This document shows, piece by piece, positions 45,406 to 54,516 of a stretch of 64,000 nucleotides of DNA. Where the stretch lies: assembly GCA_002695185.1 (NCBI GenBank), contig NZOF01000035.1, positions 1-64,000 of the forward strand, in the 5' to 3' direction. The notes under the pieces were generated by a model. It saw only the letters and a list, made by a program, of their open reading frames with translations. It did no database searches and was not told the origin of the DNA. Both the position numbers and the translations under genes were made by a program. Source of the stretch: Erythrobacter sp. Lineage in GTDB: Bacteria; Pseudomonadota; Alphaproteobacteria; Sphingomonadales; Sphingomonadaceae. How positions within the stretch are numbered: position 1 is the stretch's first letter; each line of letters opens with the position of its first letter.

Positions 45406-46202
45406 GCAACGGCCTTCCGTTCGCCGAGCTTGAACAAGCGGGCCGCGAACAGGAAGGCCATTCCATGGAAGACGGGAGCGATACTGACGCTCTTTATCTG
45501 GAACTTGGGGGCTGGGAAGGTCCGCTCGATCTGTTGCTCGACCTCGCAAGGCGCCAGCAAGTGGACCTGCGAGAGATATCCATTCTGTCTCTGGTCGAGC
45601 AATATCTCGAATACATCGATCAGGCGGAGGCGCTCAAGCTTGAGGTTGCGGCCGACTATCTCGTGATGGCAGCGTGGCTTGCGTATCTCAAGTCAGCTAT
45701 GCTCCTGCCGAAGGAGGAGCAGGAAGATCCAAGCCCTGAAGAACTGGCGCTGAAGCTCCAGTTGCGATTGCAACGACTGGATGCAATGCGAGAGGCTGCA
45801 GCACGGCTCATGGGCGGCGACCGGATCGGGCGGGACGTGTTTCTTCGTGGGAGCCCGGAAGGCTTGGACATTGTCCGCAAGACCTGTTGGGACAGTGATC
45901 AGTTCGCGCTGATCGAGGCTTATGGTCGGGTGAAAGCGCGCACCGCTCCTGCGGTCCATATGGTTCGGGAACGGCCTGTGATGACGCTCGAATCAGCGCT
46001 TGATCGGGTCTCAAATATGCTCGGGGTCACTCTGGAATGGATGGAGTTGCGCGAATTCCTTCCCCCACACGCGGAGCCGCGATTACGAAAGTCGGCACTA
46101 GCTTCGAGTTTTGTGGCGGCTCTCGAATTGGCTAGGCTTGGCAGGGCGGAAATCGACCAAGACGAGACTTTTGGGCCGATGCGGCTACGGCGGGCAAGTT
46201 GA
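45402..46202 (+). CDS. scpA: segregation and condensation protein A
   Basis: Kleisin subunit of the SMC-ScpAB complex, 266 residues. The N-terminal ScpA motif FEGPLDLLL appears as WEGPLDLLLDLARRQQVDLREISI, and the C-terminal winged-helix region is LRKSALASSFVAALELARLGRAEI. It bridges the SMC heads with ScpB to organise the chromosome. It overlaps nagZ by four bases and scpB by four (TTGA). Confidence 0.95.
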   Translation: MSNGLPFAELEQAGREQEGHSMEDGSDTDALYLELGGWEGPLDLLLDLARRQQVDLREISILSLVEQYLEYIDQAEALKLEVAADYLVMAAWLAYLKSAMLLPKEEQEDPSPEELALKLQLRLQRLDAMREAAARLMGGDRIGRDVFLRGSPEGLDIVRKTCWDSDQFALIEAYGRVKARTAPAVHMVRERPVMTLESALDRVSNMLGVTLEWMELREFLPPHAEPRLRKSALASSFVAALELARLGRAEIDQDETFGPMRLRRAS

Positions 46203-46801
46203 ACCAGTTGGAACGCGCAATAGAAGCAGCTCTTTTTGCGGCTGAAGAACCGATGAGCGTGGAGGCCTTGGCGGGGTTCCTTGGTGACGTCGATAAGGGT
46301 CGTGTGCGCGAAAGTTTGAAAGCTCTTGCTGCCTTTTATGAGAGCCGGGGGATACGCCTCGTCCAGCGAGGAACGCGCTGGCATTTCGAAACGGCATCTG
46401 ATCTGGCCCATCTGCTTCGTAAGGAGCGCGAGCAAGTGCGCAGACTCTCTCGAGCTGCGACCGAAGTTCTTGCAATCATCGCCTATCACGAGCCCGTAAG
46501 TCGTGCCGAAATCGAATCGATACGAGGCGTGCAGACGAGCGGCGGCACACTTGATGTCTTGATGGAGGCCGGCTGGGTCAAGATCGCTGGCAGGCGGGAG
46601 GTCCCCGGTCGACCGACAATCTATGCGACAACTCCGGAGTTCCTCGATCATTTCGGCCTGACTAGCCGTAAGGACCTGCCGGGGGTCGCGGAATTGCGTG
46701 CGACAGGTCTTCTGGATCCGGTCGAGGATGCTTACGAGGAGTTGATGGGCGAGGGCTCCCAACCTGATGCAGAGGCCAAGGATTCTTCTCTTCAAGCCTG
46801 A
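46199..46801 (+). CDS. scpB: segregation and condensation protein B
   Basis: 200 residues; the tandem winged-helix partner of ScpA. Typical segments are RAIEAALFAAEEPMSVEALA and AATEVLAIIAYHEPVSRAEIESIRGVQTSG, then GRPTIYATTPEFLDHFGL. It starts at TTG 46199, which overlaps the scpA stop (TTGA). Confidence 0.95.
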   Translation: MNQLERAIEAALFAAEEPMSVEALAGFLGDVDKGRVRESLKALAAFYESRGIRLVQRGTRWHFETASDLAHLLRKEREQVRRLSRAATEVLAIIAYHEPVSRAEIESIRGVQTSGGTLDVLMEAGWVKIAGRREVPGRPTIYATTPEFLDHFGLTSRKDLPGVAELRATGLLDPVEDAYEELMGEGSQPDAEAKDSSLQA

Positions 46802-46866
46802 CTGGCAATCGCCAAAAAGGGCGCCTATACTTGTGATCAAACGCATCCGCTTGGAAGGTATTCACA

Positions 46867-47097
46867 ATGTCGCTCGGCCCTTGGCAACTCGTCATCATCG
46901 CCATTCTGATCCTCGTTCTATTCGGACGCGGGCGAATTTCCGAAATGATGGGTGATTTCGGCAAAGGCATCAAAAGCTTCAAGCAAGGAATGAATGAAGA
47001 AGAGACGAAGCCGGCCAAGCAAATCTCGCATGATGCGAAGCCGGCAGATGAAGGGCTGACCGAAGATCAGGTCAAAAAGCCGTCAGAGAGCAAGTGA
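46867..47097 (+). CDS. tatA: twin-arginine translocase subunit TatA
   Basis: 76 residues: one N-terminal membrane helix (WQLVIIAILILVLFGRGRI) followed by the FG-containing amphipathic helix (MMGDFGKGIKSFKQGM) and an acidic tail. TatA oligomers form the passage for folded proteins. ATG 46867 has TTGGAAGG upstream. First of tatABC, 65 bp after scpB. Confidence 0.95.
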   Translation: MSLGPWQLVIIAILILVLFGRGRISEMMGDFGKGIKSFKQGMNEEETKPAKQISHDAKPADEGLTEDQVKKPSESK

Positions 47098-47120
47098 TAT
47101 CTCTGAAGAGCCGTTAGGTC

Positions 47121-47573
47121 ATGTTTGACGTCGGCGCGGCCGAATTGCTGGTTATCGTTGTGGTCGCAATCCTAGTGATTGGGCCAAAGGATATGCCCGC
47201 TGCCATGCGCACTGCTGGGCGATGGATCGGTAAGCTTCGCCGCATTTCCTCCCATTTTCGCTCTGGCATCGACGAAATGGTTCGTCAGGCCGAGATCGAG
47301 GACATGGAAGAAAAGTGGTCTCAGCGTAATAAGGAAATCATGGCCAAGTATCCTACCGGTAGCGAACCGGAGGGTGGAGCTCCCGAGAACATACTGCCTT
47401 CTGGTGAGGGCATGGAGCCGCTGGCCCCTGAACGCGCCGAGCGGAGTGGATCGAACGTCAGCGCTGAAGCACCGGTAAACAAGGTTGATCGACCCGCTTC
47501 ACCTCGCACCGAAGAGGGGCAATCGAGTGAAGAGCCCGGCCTGCCGTTCGACGAGACCAATAAGGATAGCTGA
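47121..47573 (+). CDS. tatB: twin-arginine translocase subunit TatB
   Basis: 150 residues: membrane helix AELLVIVVVAILVIGPKDMP and amphipathic helix AMRTAGRWIGKLRRISSHFRSGIDEMVRQAEI, then a low-complexity acidic tail. TatB with TatC recognises twin-arginine signal peptides. It shares the last base of its stop codon with the tatC start (TGATGG). Confidence 0.95.
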   Translation: MFDVGAAELLVIVVVAILVIGPKDMPAAMRTAGRWIGKLRRISSHFRSGIDEMVRQAEIEDMEEKWSQRNKEIMAKYPTGSEPEGGAPENILPSGEGMEPLAPERAERSGSNVSAEAPVNKVDRPASPRTEEGQSSEEPGLPFDETNKDS

Positions 47574-48388
47574 TGGCTTTCCAGCTTAGGGACATAGATG
47601 ATACGCAGGCGCCCCTGCTGGATCACCTGATCGAGTTGCGATCGCGGCTTGTACGCTGCGTCGCGGCGCTCGTTGTTGCTTTCGGGGTTTGTCTGTATTT
47701 TGCAGACGATATTCTCGGCTTTCTGATCCAACCACTCAAGGAGGCCTTTCCGGAAGGGGAGGGCCAGTTGATTTTTACCAAGCTTTACGAAGTCTTTTTC
47801 GTGGAATTGAAGGTCGCCTTGTTTGCCGGCTTCTGCCTTTCGTTTCCTTATATCGCCAATCAGCTTTGGGCGTTTGTCGCTCCGGGGCTGTACGCAAAGG
47901 AGAAAAAGGCCTTCCTCCCATTTTTGCTTGCAACGCCGTTCCTTTTTCTTGCCGGGGCGTCGCTCGCTTACTTCGTTGTCATGCCCACTGCCTTTACCTG
48001 GTTTCTCGGATTCGAAGGGACGGCCGGGGGCCTGGAAATCCAGGCTTTGCCCACGGCGAACGAGTACCTTGGTCTGGTGATGCAGTTTATCTTGGCCTTC
48101 GGGATGAGCTTCCTGCTGCCGGTCCTGCTTTTGCTCCTCCATCGCGCGGGAATTGTCACGCGTAGCCAATTGGCTGGCGCGCGGCGTTACGTGATCGTTT
48201 TTGTCGTAACACTTTCCGCAGTGATTACCCCGCCGGATCCAGGGTCGCAATTGCTCCTGGCCGTCCCTTTGCTGCTGCTATTTGAAGGTTCTCTGCTGTT
48301 GATGCGCGTTTTCGACCGGCGCGATGCAAAGATCAAGATTGAGGCAGAGGTGCCAGCGGAGTCCGAAGGCGATCAGTCCGCGTCGTAG
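47573..48388 (+). CDS. tatC: twin-arginine translocase subunit TatC
   Basis: 271 residues and six membrane segments. Typical TatC motifs: APLLDHLIELRSRL at the N terminus, FAGFCLSFPYIANQLWAFVAPGLYAKEKK, and FVVTLSAVITPPDPGSQLLLAVPL near the end. It is the receptor of the Tat pathway. The end of the gene overlaps the end of the converging amidohydrolase by 16 bases. Confidence 0.97.
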   Translation: MAFQLRDIDDTQAPLLDHLIELRSRLVRCVAALVVAFGVCLYFADDILGFLIQPLKEAFPEGEGQLIFTKLYEVFFVELKVALFAGFCLSFPYIANQLWAFVAPGLYAKEKKAFLPFLLATPFLFLAGASLAYFVVMPTAFTWFLGFEGTAGGLEIQALPTANEYLGLVMQFILAFGMSFLLPVLLLLLHRAGIVTRSQLAGARRYVIVFVVTLSAVITPPDPGSQLLLAVPLLLLFEGSLLLMRVFDRRDAKIKIEAEVPAESEGDQSAS

Positions 48389-50022
48389 ACCTTGCGACCG
48401 CCCACCCATGTTTCAAATACTCGGGTCTGTCGAATTTCTTCGGGCGTGGCCATGAGCGGATCGGTGTCTACCAGAACAAAGTCAGCGCGTTCACCGGGTA
48501 TCAAACGGCCGAAGCGTCCCTCGGCAAATCCTGCGTAGGCCGCGTCTGCGGTAAAGGCAGCGAAGCTCTCCTCTCGGCTTACTCTCTCGTTCGGTTGCCA
48601 GCCACCGAAGGGTTCGCCAGCGGCATTGCTTCGCGTAATTGCGGCAGCGAAGCCAGCGAACGGATCGGTCGATTCCACTGGAGCATCAGAGCCGAAGGCC
48701 AGCTTTCCGCCCAATTCGAGAATGGTGTTCCAAGCGTAGGCCCCGCCAAGCCTATCCTGTCCGAGGCGTGCTTCAGCCATATACATATCGCTTGTCTGGT
48801 GGACAGGTTGCATGCTGGCGATGATCCCGTGGTTGGAGAATTTCGAAAGATCTGCTGGGTCGATGATTTGTGCATGCTCGATGCGCCAACGAAGATCTTG
48901 AGGGAAGCTTTCTGCGATTTCAGTTACGGCGTTAACCGCTTCAGCGTTAGCAGCGTCTCCAATAGCATGGATTGCCGGCTGGAAGCCGCCTTGTGCCGCG
49001 CGGACCAGGATATTGCGGAGCTGGGCAGGCGCCATCAGCGGAAGTCCGCGATTTCCGGCATCGTCGCTGTAAGGCTCCTTAAGCCACGCGCCGCGGCTTC
49101 CCAACGCTCCATCGAGATAGAGCTTCACGCCATTTAGCCGTAGCTTGTCATCATAAAGCCAAGGCGACGGGTTCGCGCCCGCGATGAGCAGAGCTTCATC
49201 GATACCAGCAGAGTAACTCATAATCCGAAGCGTCAACGAACCGTTGTCGCCAGCACGGCGAAACGCCTGCCAGTCTTCGATACTCGTGCCCATGTCGGCA
49301 ACAGCGGTGATACCTTGCCGGTGAAAGACTTTCTGGGCTTCTGCAAAAGCCAAGTCGCGCTCGTTTGGCCGCGGTGCGGGAATTGCCGAATTCATAAGTT
49401 GCTCTGCGGCGTCCACAAACACGCCGGACGGGGTCTTGCCGTCGGCAAGTCTTTCGATCCGGCCACCGCTCGGGGATTTGGTATCGGATGTGATGCCTGC
49501 TGCCTGCAAGGCAAGGCTGTTGGCCCAGCCGGCGTGCCCGTCCACACGCTGAAGATACACAGGTCGATCACTCACCGCGCTGTCCAGTTCGGTGGCCGTC
49601 GGGAAGCGGCCGAGACCCCATCTTTCCTGATTCCAACCCCGCCCGAGTATCCACGGCCGGGATTCGTTTTCGGCAGCAAAGGTCCGGATTTTCTGAAGCG
49701 CTTCTTCCAACGAGTTGGTGTCAGACAGATCGAGAGTCAGCGCCCCGAAGCCCACACCCATGACATGAACATGCGCATCGATCATGCCGGGGATCATGAT
49801 CCTGCCTTCGCCGTCTTCCCGATATTCCGTACGCGGACGCTCTTGGCCGCGGCGAAGGACTTGCGAAACCCGGCCCTCATCATCAATGACAAGGGCCTCG
49901 AAGCGCGTGACCTTGCCATCCTCGTCAAGTGTGACGCCGTCCACATTTTCTACCAGCACATCAGCTTGCAGAGGCATTGCAATAGCCGAAGCGAGAAGAG
50001 CGGTAGCGAGTTTTAATTTCAT
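48373..50022 (-). CDS. exported amidohydrolase (YtcJ/amidohydrolase-3 family)
   Basis: 549 residues from ATG 50022, with a signal peptide (MKLKLATALLASAIAMPLQA). The metal site has HxH at His84 and His86 (IPGMIDAHVHVMG), and later RIEHAQI and FGSDAPVE, as in the amidohydrolase superfamily, branch amidohydrolase-3/YtcJ. These hydrolyse amide or ester bonds in small molecules; substrate unknown. A longer frame from 50067 would put 15 residues before the signal peptide. Divergent from ilvA, convergent with tatC. Confidence 0.9.
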   Translation of the reverse strand: MKLKLATALLASAIAMPLQADVLVENVDGVTLDEDGKVTRFEALVIDDEGRVSQVLRRGQERPRTEYREDGEGRIMIPGMIDAHVHVMGVGFGALTLDLSDTNSLEEALQKIRTFAAENESRPWILGRGWNQERWGLGRFPTATELDSAVSDRPVYLQRVDGHAGWANSLALQAAGITSDTKSPSGGRIERLADGKTPSGVFVDAAEQLMNSAIPAPRPNERDLAFAEAQKVFHRQGITAVADMGTSIEDWQAFRRAGDNGSLTLRIMSYSAGIDEALLIAGANPSPWLYDDKLRLNGVKLYLDGALGSRGAWLKEPYSDDAGNRGLPLMAPAQLRNILVRAAQGGFQPAIHAIGDAANAEAVNAVTEIAESFPQDLRWRIEHAQIIDPADLSKFSNHGIIASMQPVHQTSDMYMAEARLGQDRLGGAYAWNTILELGGKLAFGSDAPVESTDPFAGFAAAITRSNAAGEPFGGWQPNERVSREESFAAFTADAAYAGFAEGRFGRLIPGERADFVLVDTDPLMATPEEIRQTRVFETWVGGRKVYDAD

Positions 50023-50133
50023 CAAGGCGATCCCAAGTCGGTAGGTCTGATCTGCGCGATAAGGCATAGCTTGGCGCGCGCAAACCCTTTCGGCAATTGC
50101 GCCGCTGTCTGCGACACACTAGGGGCAGCCGCC

Positions 50134-51387
50134 ATGACACAGGCATCAACCCTGCGCGCCGATCCGGACGCGCGCGAGCTTCTTACCTTGGCCGATGTGC
50201 GAGAGGCAGCCCAGCGCATTGATGGCGCCGTGGTCAAGACCCCGATGATGCGTTCTATCACACTGTCCGATATTTCAGGCGCTGACATCTGGCTGAAATT
50301 CGAAAACCATCAGTTCACCGCCGCTTACAAGGAGCGCGGCGCGCTCAACGCTTTGGAGCAATTATCGGGAGAGCAAAGAGCAAAGGGCGTTATTGCGGCT
50401 TCGGCTGGAAATCATTCTCAGGGCCTGTCCTACCATGGAAGGCGGCTAGGTGTGCCCGTAACCATCGTCATGCCCTCGACTACTCCGAGCGTTAAGGTCA
50501 TGCAGACGGAAAGCGTCGGCGGCAACGTGGTACTGTTCGGCGAAACTTTCGATGAAGCGTATGAACATGCGCGTGCACTGGAAGCAGAACGCGGCCTGAC
50601 TTTCGTTCATCCTTTCGACGATCCCAAGGTTGCCGCTGGACAGGGCACTGTCGCCCTCGAGATGCTCGAGCAAAAGCTCGACTTCGACTATCTTGTCGTG
50701 CCGATCGGGGGAGGTGGACTGATGAGCGGAATGGCGACGGTCGCCAAGGCGCTCAACCCCGACATCCACATGATAGGGGTTCAGGCAAAGCTCTATCCCT
50801 CAATGTATTCTGCTGTGACGGGAGATGTTCTGCCGTGTGGTGGCGACACGCTGGCTGAAGGAATCGCGGTCAAGGAACCGGGCGCATTTACGCGACAGAT
50901 CATCTCAGAATTGGTCGACGAAGTGCTTCTCGTCGAAGAAGCGGATCTCGAGCATGCCGTGTCGCTGCTTCTCCAGATTGAGAAGACCGTTGTAGAGGGG
51001 GCCGGTGCTGCTGGCCTCGCGGCGGTGTTATCCAATCCCGAGAAATTCGCTGGCAAGACCGTCGGGCTCGTATTGTGCGGTGGGAACATTGATACACGCC
51101 TCCTTGCCAATGTGCTGGTGCGCGACCTTGCGCGTTCGGGGAGGCTTGCCCGCCTACGGATCACTCTTCAGGACCGTCCAGGTGCCCTGTTCAAGGTCAT
51201 GCGTGAATTTAACGAGCACAATGTCAACATCATCGAAATTTATCATCAGCGCATCTTTACGACCTTACCTGCCAAAGGTTTGATCACCGAAATCGAATGC
51301 GAAGCGCGTGATGCTCCGCAGATCGATCGACTGGTGAAGGCACTTGAAGGCAAAGGCTATAATGTCGAGCAGGCTGAACTCGCCTGA
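50134..51387 (+). CDS. ilvA: threonine ammonia-lyase
   Basis: PLP-dependent threonine dehydratase, 417 residues from ATG 50134; makes 2-oxobutanoate from threonine. The PLP lysine is Lys66 (TAAYKERGALNAL), and the glycine-rich phosphate loop is GGGGLMSG. A single ACT-like domain (RITLQDRPGALFKVMREFNEHNVNIIEI) forms the C terminus, a shorter regulatory part than the twin ACT of E. coli IlvA, as in the catabolic-length type. The frame is open upstream to 50071, but family likeness begins near 50134. A strong terminator follows. Confidence 0.94.
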   Translation: MTQASTLRADPDARELLTLADVREAAQRIDGAVVKTPMMRSITLSDISGADIWLKFENHQFTAAYKERGALNALEQLSGEQRAKGVIAASAGNHSQGLSYHGRRLGVPVTIVMPSTTPSVKVMQTESVGGNVVLFGETFDEAYEHARALEAERGLTFVHPFDDPKVAAGQGTVALEMLEQKLDFDYLVVPIGGGGLMSGMATVAKALNPDIHMIGVQAKLYPSMYSAVTGDVLPCGGDTLAEGIAVKEPGAFTRQIISELVDEVLLVEEADLEHAVSLLLQIEKTVVEGAGAAGLAAVLSNPEKFAGKTVGLVLCGGNIDTRLLANVLVRDLARSGRLARLRITLQDRPGALFKVMREFNEHNVNIIEIYHQRIFTTLPAKGLITEIECEARDAPQIDRLVKALEGKGYNVEQAELA

Positions 51388-51413
51388 AGCTCACTTCAAA
51401 ATTCAAAGCATTT

Positions 51414-51452
51414 TTGGCCTCTAGGCGCGACTCGCGCCCAGTGGCCAATTTT
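51414..51452 (+). terminator. nested-stem terminator of ilvA
   Basis: Outer stem TTGGCC (51414-51419) with GGCCAA (51443-51448), inner stem GGCGCG (51424-51429) with CGCGCC (51433-51438), then TTTT. It lies 27 bp after the ilvA stop codon. Confidence 0.78.
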
Positions 51453-51542
51453 CATGGTTAAGAGTCTTTTAACCTGGACCCGCGTCATGCATAACGGAGT
51501 TGTTCACGAATAGAGTTCGTAGCAACAAAAGGATCCGCAGCC

Positions 51543-52385
51543 GTGACGGCACCTATTCGATTCCCCCGGTTTTTCGTGACCAGCCCGGCGCCGTGTCCGT
51601 ACCTGCCGGGCAGGAGCGAGCGAAAGGTCTTCACGGAACTGCGCGGCGAATCTGCAGATGAATTGAACGAGGCGCTAAGCCGGATCGGTTTTCGTCGCAG
51701 CCAGACCGTGGCATATCGTCCATCCTGCCTGGACTGCCAGGCGTGCGTTTCCGTTCGCGTGGTTGCCGATGAATTCAAGGCGTCTTCCAGCCAGAAACGC
51801 ACTCTGAAATCCAACGACGATCTCGTCGTTTCCGAATGCCGGCCTTGGGCTACCGAAGAACAATACGCCTTATTAAGGAAATATCTCGCCGCACGACACC
51901 CCGGTGGAGGCATGGCGGAGATGGACGAATCAGATTTTGCCGATATGGTGGAACATACGCCCGTATCGAGCTATGTCGTTGAATATCGGGAGACGGGAGT
52001 AGGTGCCGAGCCGGGTCGTCTGGTCGGTGCATGTCTCACAGATGTGCAGGGTGATGGGCTGTCGATGATCTACAGCTTTTATGACCCTGAAATTGAGGAT
52101 CGATCCGGGCTTGGGAACTACATTATTCTCGACCACATCAGGCGTGCTGCGGACAGCGGGCTGCCTTATGTATACCTCGGCTATTGGGTCGAAGGGTCGG
52201 ACCGTATGCAATACAAGGTCCGGTATCGTCCGCTCGAGCGCCTCACCCGCCTCGGGTGGGAGCGCTTTCCCGATCTTGAGCAAAAGCGCCTCATTGAGGA
52301 CTCCGTGCGCTCGCACGGGCCGCGGAATGACGATCCCATGCCATCCAAGGATGGCAGCAGGCTCCGGTACAAGGTTCGCGATTGA
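51543..52385 (+). CDS. bpt: leucyl/arginyl-tRNA-protein transferase
   Basis: 280 residues, of the Bpt/ATE type; transfers an amino acid from tRNA to the N terminus of proteins with acidic or oxidised N-terminal residues, marking them for ClpS-Clp[19 protein letters not shown] at the N terminus and [12 protein letters not shown] with the conserved cysteines; the C-terminal half has a GNAT-like core ([26 protein letters not shown]). It starts at GTG 51543. The stop is overlapped by or adjoins tamA, so the two may be co-transcribed. Confidence 0.93.
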   Translation: MTAPIRFPRFFVTSPAPCPYLPGRSERKVFTELRGESADELNEALSRIGFRRSQTVAYRPSCLDCQACVSVRVVADEFKASSSQKRTLKSNDDLVVSECRPWATEEQYALLRKYLAARHPGGGMAEMDESDFADMVEHTPVSSYVVEYRETGVGAEPGRLVGACLTDVQGDGLSMIYSFYDPEIEDRSGLGNYIILDHIRRAADSGLPYVYLGYWVEGSDRMQYKVRYRPLERLTRLGWERFPDLEQKRLIEDSVRSHGPRNDDPMPSKDGSRLRYKVRD

Positions 52386-54516
52386 GAAGTTTCGGAGCAG
52401 CCTGAAGTATTGTGTGGCTGCGGTTGCCTTGCTTGGTTTCTCGGTCGTTTCTCATGCGCAATCTTCGAACCCGTCTCTCGAAGACCTGATTCCTGATTCG
52501 GCTGTCGAAAATCCAGACAGTTGGGCCGAACAGGGTGCCGATCAAGCAATCGAATCTTCCGATTTGGACGCGCCGGACCCGGACACGCCCATTAGCCAGC
52601 CCCCAGGTTTCGATCTGCCCTGGCCGGAAGATATCGCGATCGAGGATTTCCAGCCACTCGAACCTGACGAAGACATCGAGTTTGCCGACCTGGATCTCGG
52701 CCAGCCTAGTGTTTCGTTTGAGGAGGCAGAGACCGACCGTATCGGCGATAACCTGGTTTTGGGTTTCCCACAGACCGAGCCGCCTTTCTCTGGTCGTGGA
52801 GACTTCGTGGAACGCTTTGAAGCCCTCTCGACAATCGAAGAGCTTGAGGATTCAGAGGCCAATCTCGCACAGCTTGCTGCCCGCGCTCGCGAAGACGAAG
52901 AATTACTCGATGACCTGCTCCGGGTGTACGGCTACTATGATGGACAGGTCATCCGTTCGATCGGTAACTTGCAAGCGGGTGAGGCAACTGCTTCCGAAAC
53001 GCCAACAGTGCGCTTCGATATAATCCCTGGCGAGCGGTACAAGGTTGGTGCGGTCAATCTCGGTAATCTTGCAGCGGCGCCCGATGGGGCAGAGCTACGC
53101 GATTCTTTCGAAATTTATCCGGGCGATTTTTTGCAGAGCGATACGATCGTGCAGGAGCAATTCGATCTTGATCGTGCATTGGGTGAAACCGGATATCCTT
53201 TCGCTTCTATCGATGCGCCTGAATTGCTGATCGATCACGAGCGGGTCGAAGGCGATTTGACCATGAATGTCTCGCCGAACGGCAAATATGTCTTCGGGGA
53301 AGTGGTCAGTAGCGAGCCTGGCTTCCTGTCGGGTAGACATCTCGCGAAGATTGCCCGGTTCGAGCCGGGCGATACGTATCAGCGCAGCCTTTCGCTTGAC
53401 TTGCGTCGTGCAATCACAGCTACTGGTCTGGTCTCATCGGTTTCCGTCACGCCACGGGAAATTTCTCCGCCCACAGGCGGCGAGCCTGGGGTCGTTGCGA
53501 TGGACGTTGAACTTCAACGGGCCAAGCTCCGCACGATCGCTGGTGCGATTGGTTATGGATCGGAAGAAGGCGTCCGCGTTCAAGCGAGTTGGGAACATCG
53601 CAACCTGTTTCCTCCGGAGGGTTCCTTGCGCATTCGCGGTATAGCGGGGACTCAAGAGCAATTGGCCGGAGTAACATTCCGGAAGAACAACTTCGGTGGG
53701 CGCGATCGCGTCCTCACACTGGATGCTTACGCCAACACGATCGACAGCCCAGCTTTCGACGCGCGCACGATTGCACTGACGGGTGTCTTCGAGCGGAAAT
53801 CGACCTTGCTGTTCCAGAAAAACTTTAGTTGGTCGGCAGGGCTGGAACTGATTGCAACGCAAGAGCGCCCGCCAGTCGTTGATGGGGTGGTGGAACCACG
53901 CCAGACCTATTTCGTGGCTGCGCTTCCGGGCACGGTTCTCTTCGACGAGACTGATGACTTGCTCGACCCCACCCGCGGGTTCCGACTTGGCGGCAGATTG
54001 TCTCCCGAAGCATCGACCACCAATGGTGTCGAAAGCTTCTATGTGCGTAGTCAGATCGACGGCAGCTACTACCAGTCGCTTGGCGATCGAATGGTGCTCG
54101 CCGGAAGGGCAACTTTTGGTTCGATACCTGGCGCAGACCTGCTGGAAATCGCACCATCACGGCGCTTCTATGCTGGCGGTGGCGGTTCCGTGCGTGGTTA
54201 TGGTTACCGCAAGATCGGGCCAGTCAATGACTTGGGCGAACCGACCGGTGGACGTAGCCTTGTGGAACTTGCGTTCGAAGCTCGAATTCGCACGGGATTC
54301 CTCGATGGCGCCGTTTCTGTCGTGCCATTTGTCGATGCAGGCTCGGTCGGACCTGATCCGACCCCAGATTTCGAAGACATCAAGATAGGCGCGGGCCTTG
54401 GCTTGCGCTACCATACCGGCTTCGGGCCGATCCGCCTCGATGTCGGCGTCCCATTGACCCCCGACGAGGATGACGCTCCGGTCGCGGTTTACGTTTCGCT
54501 CGGGCAGGCATTCTGA
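52351..54516 (+). CDS. tamA: outer-membrane assembly factor TamA
   Basis: BamA/TamA-family barrel of about 720 residues. A signal peptide ends in VVSHAQ, an acidic low-complexity stretch follows (about 120 residues), then POTRA domains, then a 16-strand barrel with [15 protein letters not shown] and the lid motif [11 protein letters not shown], ending in SLGQAF. With TamB it helps to build the outer membrane. The start is uncertain: ATG 52351 lacks a spaced ribosome site, ATT 52381 fits the signal peptide and overlaps the bpt stop (ATTGA), and GTG 52414 leaves no charged n-region. tamB starts on the last base of its stop. Confidence 0.88.
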   Translation: MAAGSGTRFAIEKFRSSLKYCVAAVALLGFSVVSHAQSSNPSLEDLIPDSAVENPDSWAEQGADQAIESSDLDAPDPDTPISQPPGFDLPWPEDIAIEDFQPLEPDEDIEFADLDLGQPSVSFEEAETDRIGDNLVLGFPQTEPPFSGRGDFVERFEALSTIEELEDSEANLAQLAARAREDEELLDDLLRVYGYYDGQVIRSIGNLQAGEATASETPTVRFDIIPGERYKVGAVNLGNLAAAPDGAELRDSFEIYPGDFLQSDTIVQEQFDLDRALGETGYPFASIDAPELLIDHERVEGDLTMNVSPNGKYVFGEVVSSEPGFLSGRHLAKIARFEPGDTYQRSLSLDLRRAITATGLVSSVSVTPREISPPTGGEPGVVAMDVELQRAKLRTIAGAIGYGSEEGVRVQASWEHRNLFPPEGSLRIRGIAGTQEQLAGVTFRKNNFGGRDRVLTLDAYANTIDSPAFDARTIALTGVFERKSTLLFQKNFSWSAGLELIATQERPPVVDGVVEPRQTYFVAALPGTVLFDETDDLLDPTRGFRLGGRLSPEASTTNGVESFYVRSQIDGSYYQSLGDRMVLAGRATFGSIPGADLLEIAPSRRFYAGGGGSVRGYGYRKIGPVNDLGEPTGGRSLVELAFEARIRTGFLDGAVSVVPFVDAGSVGPDPTPDFEDIKIGAGLGLRYHTGFGPIRLDVGVPLTPDEDDAPVAVYVSLGQAF

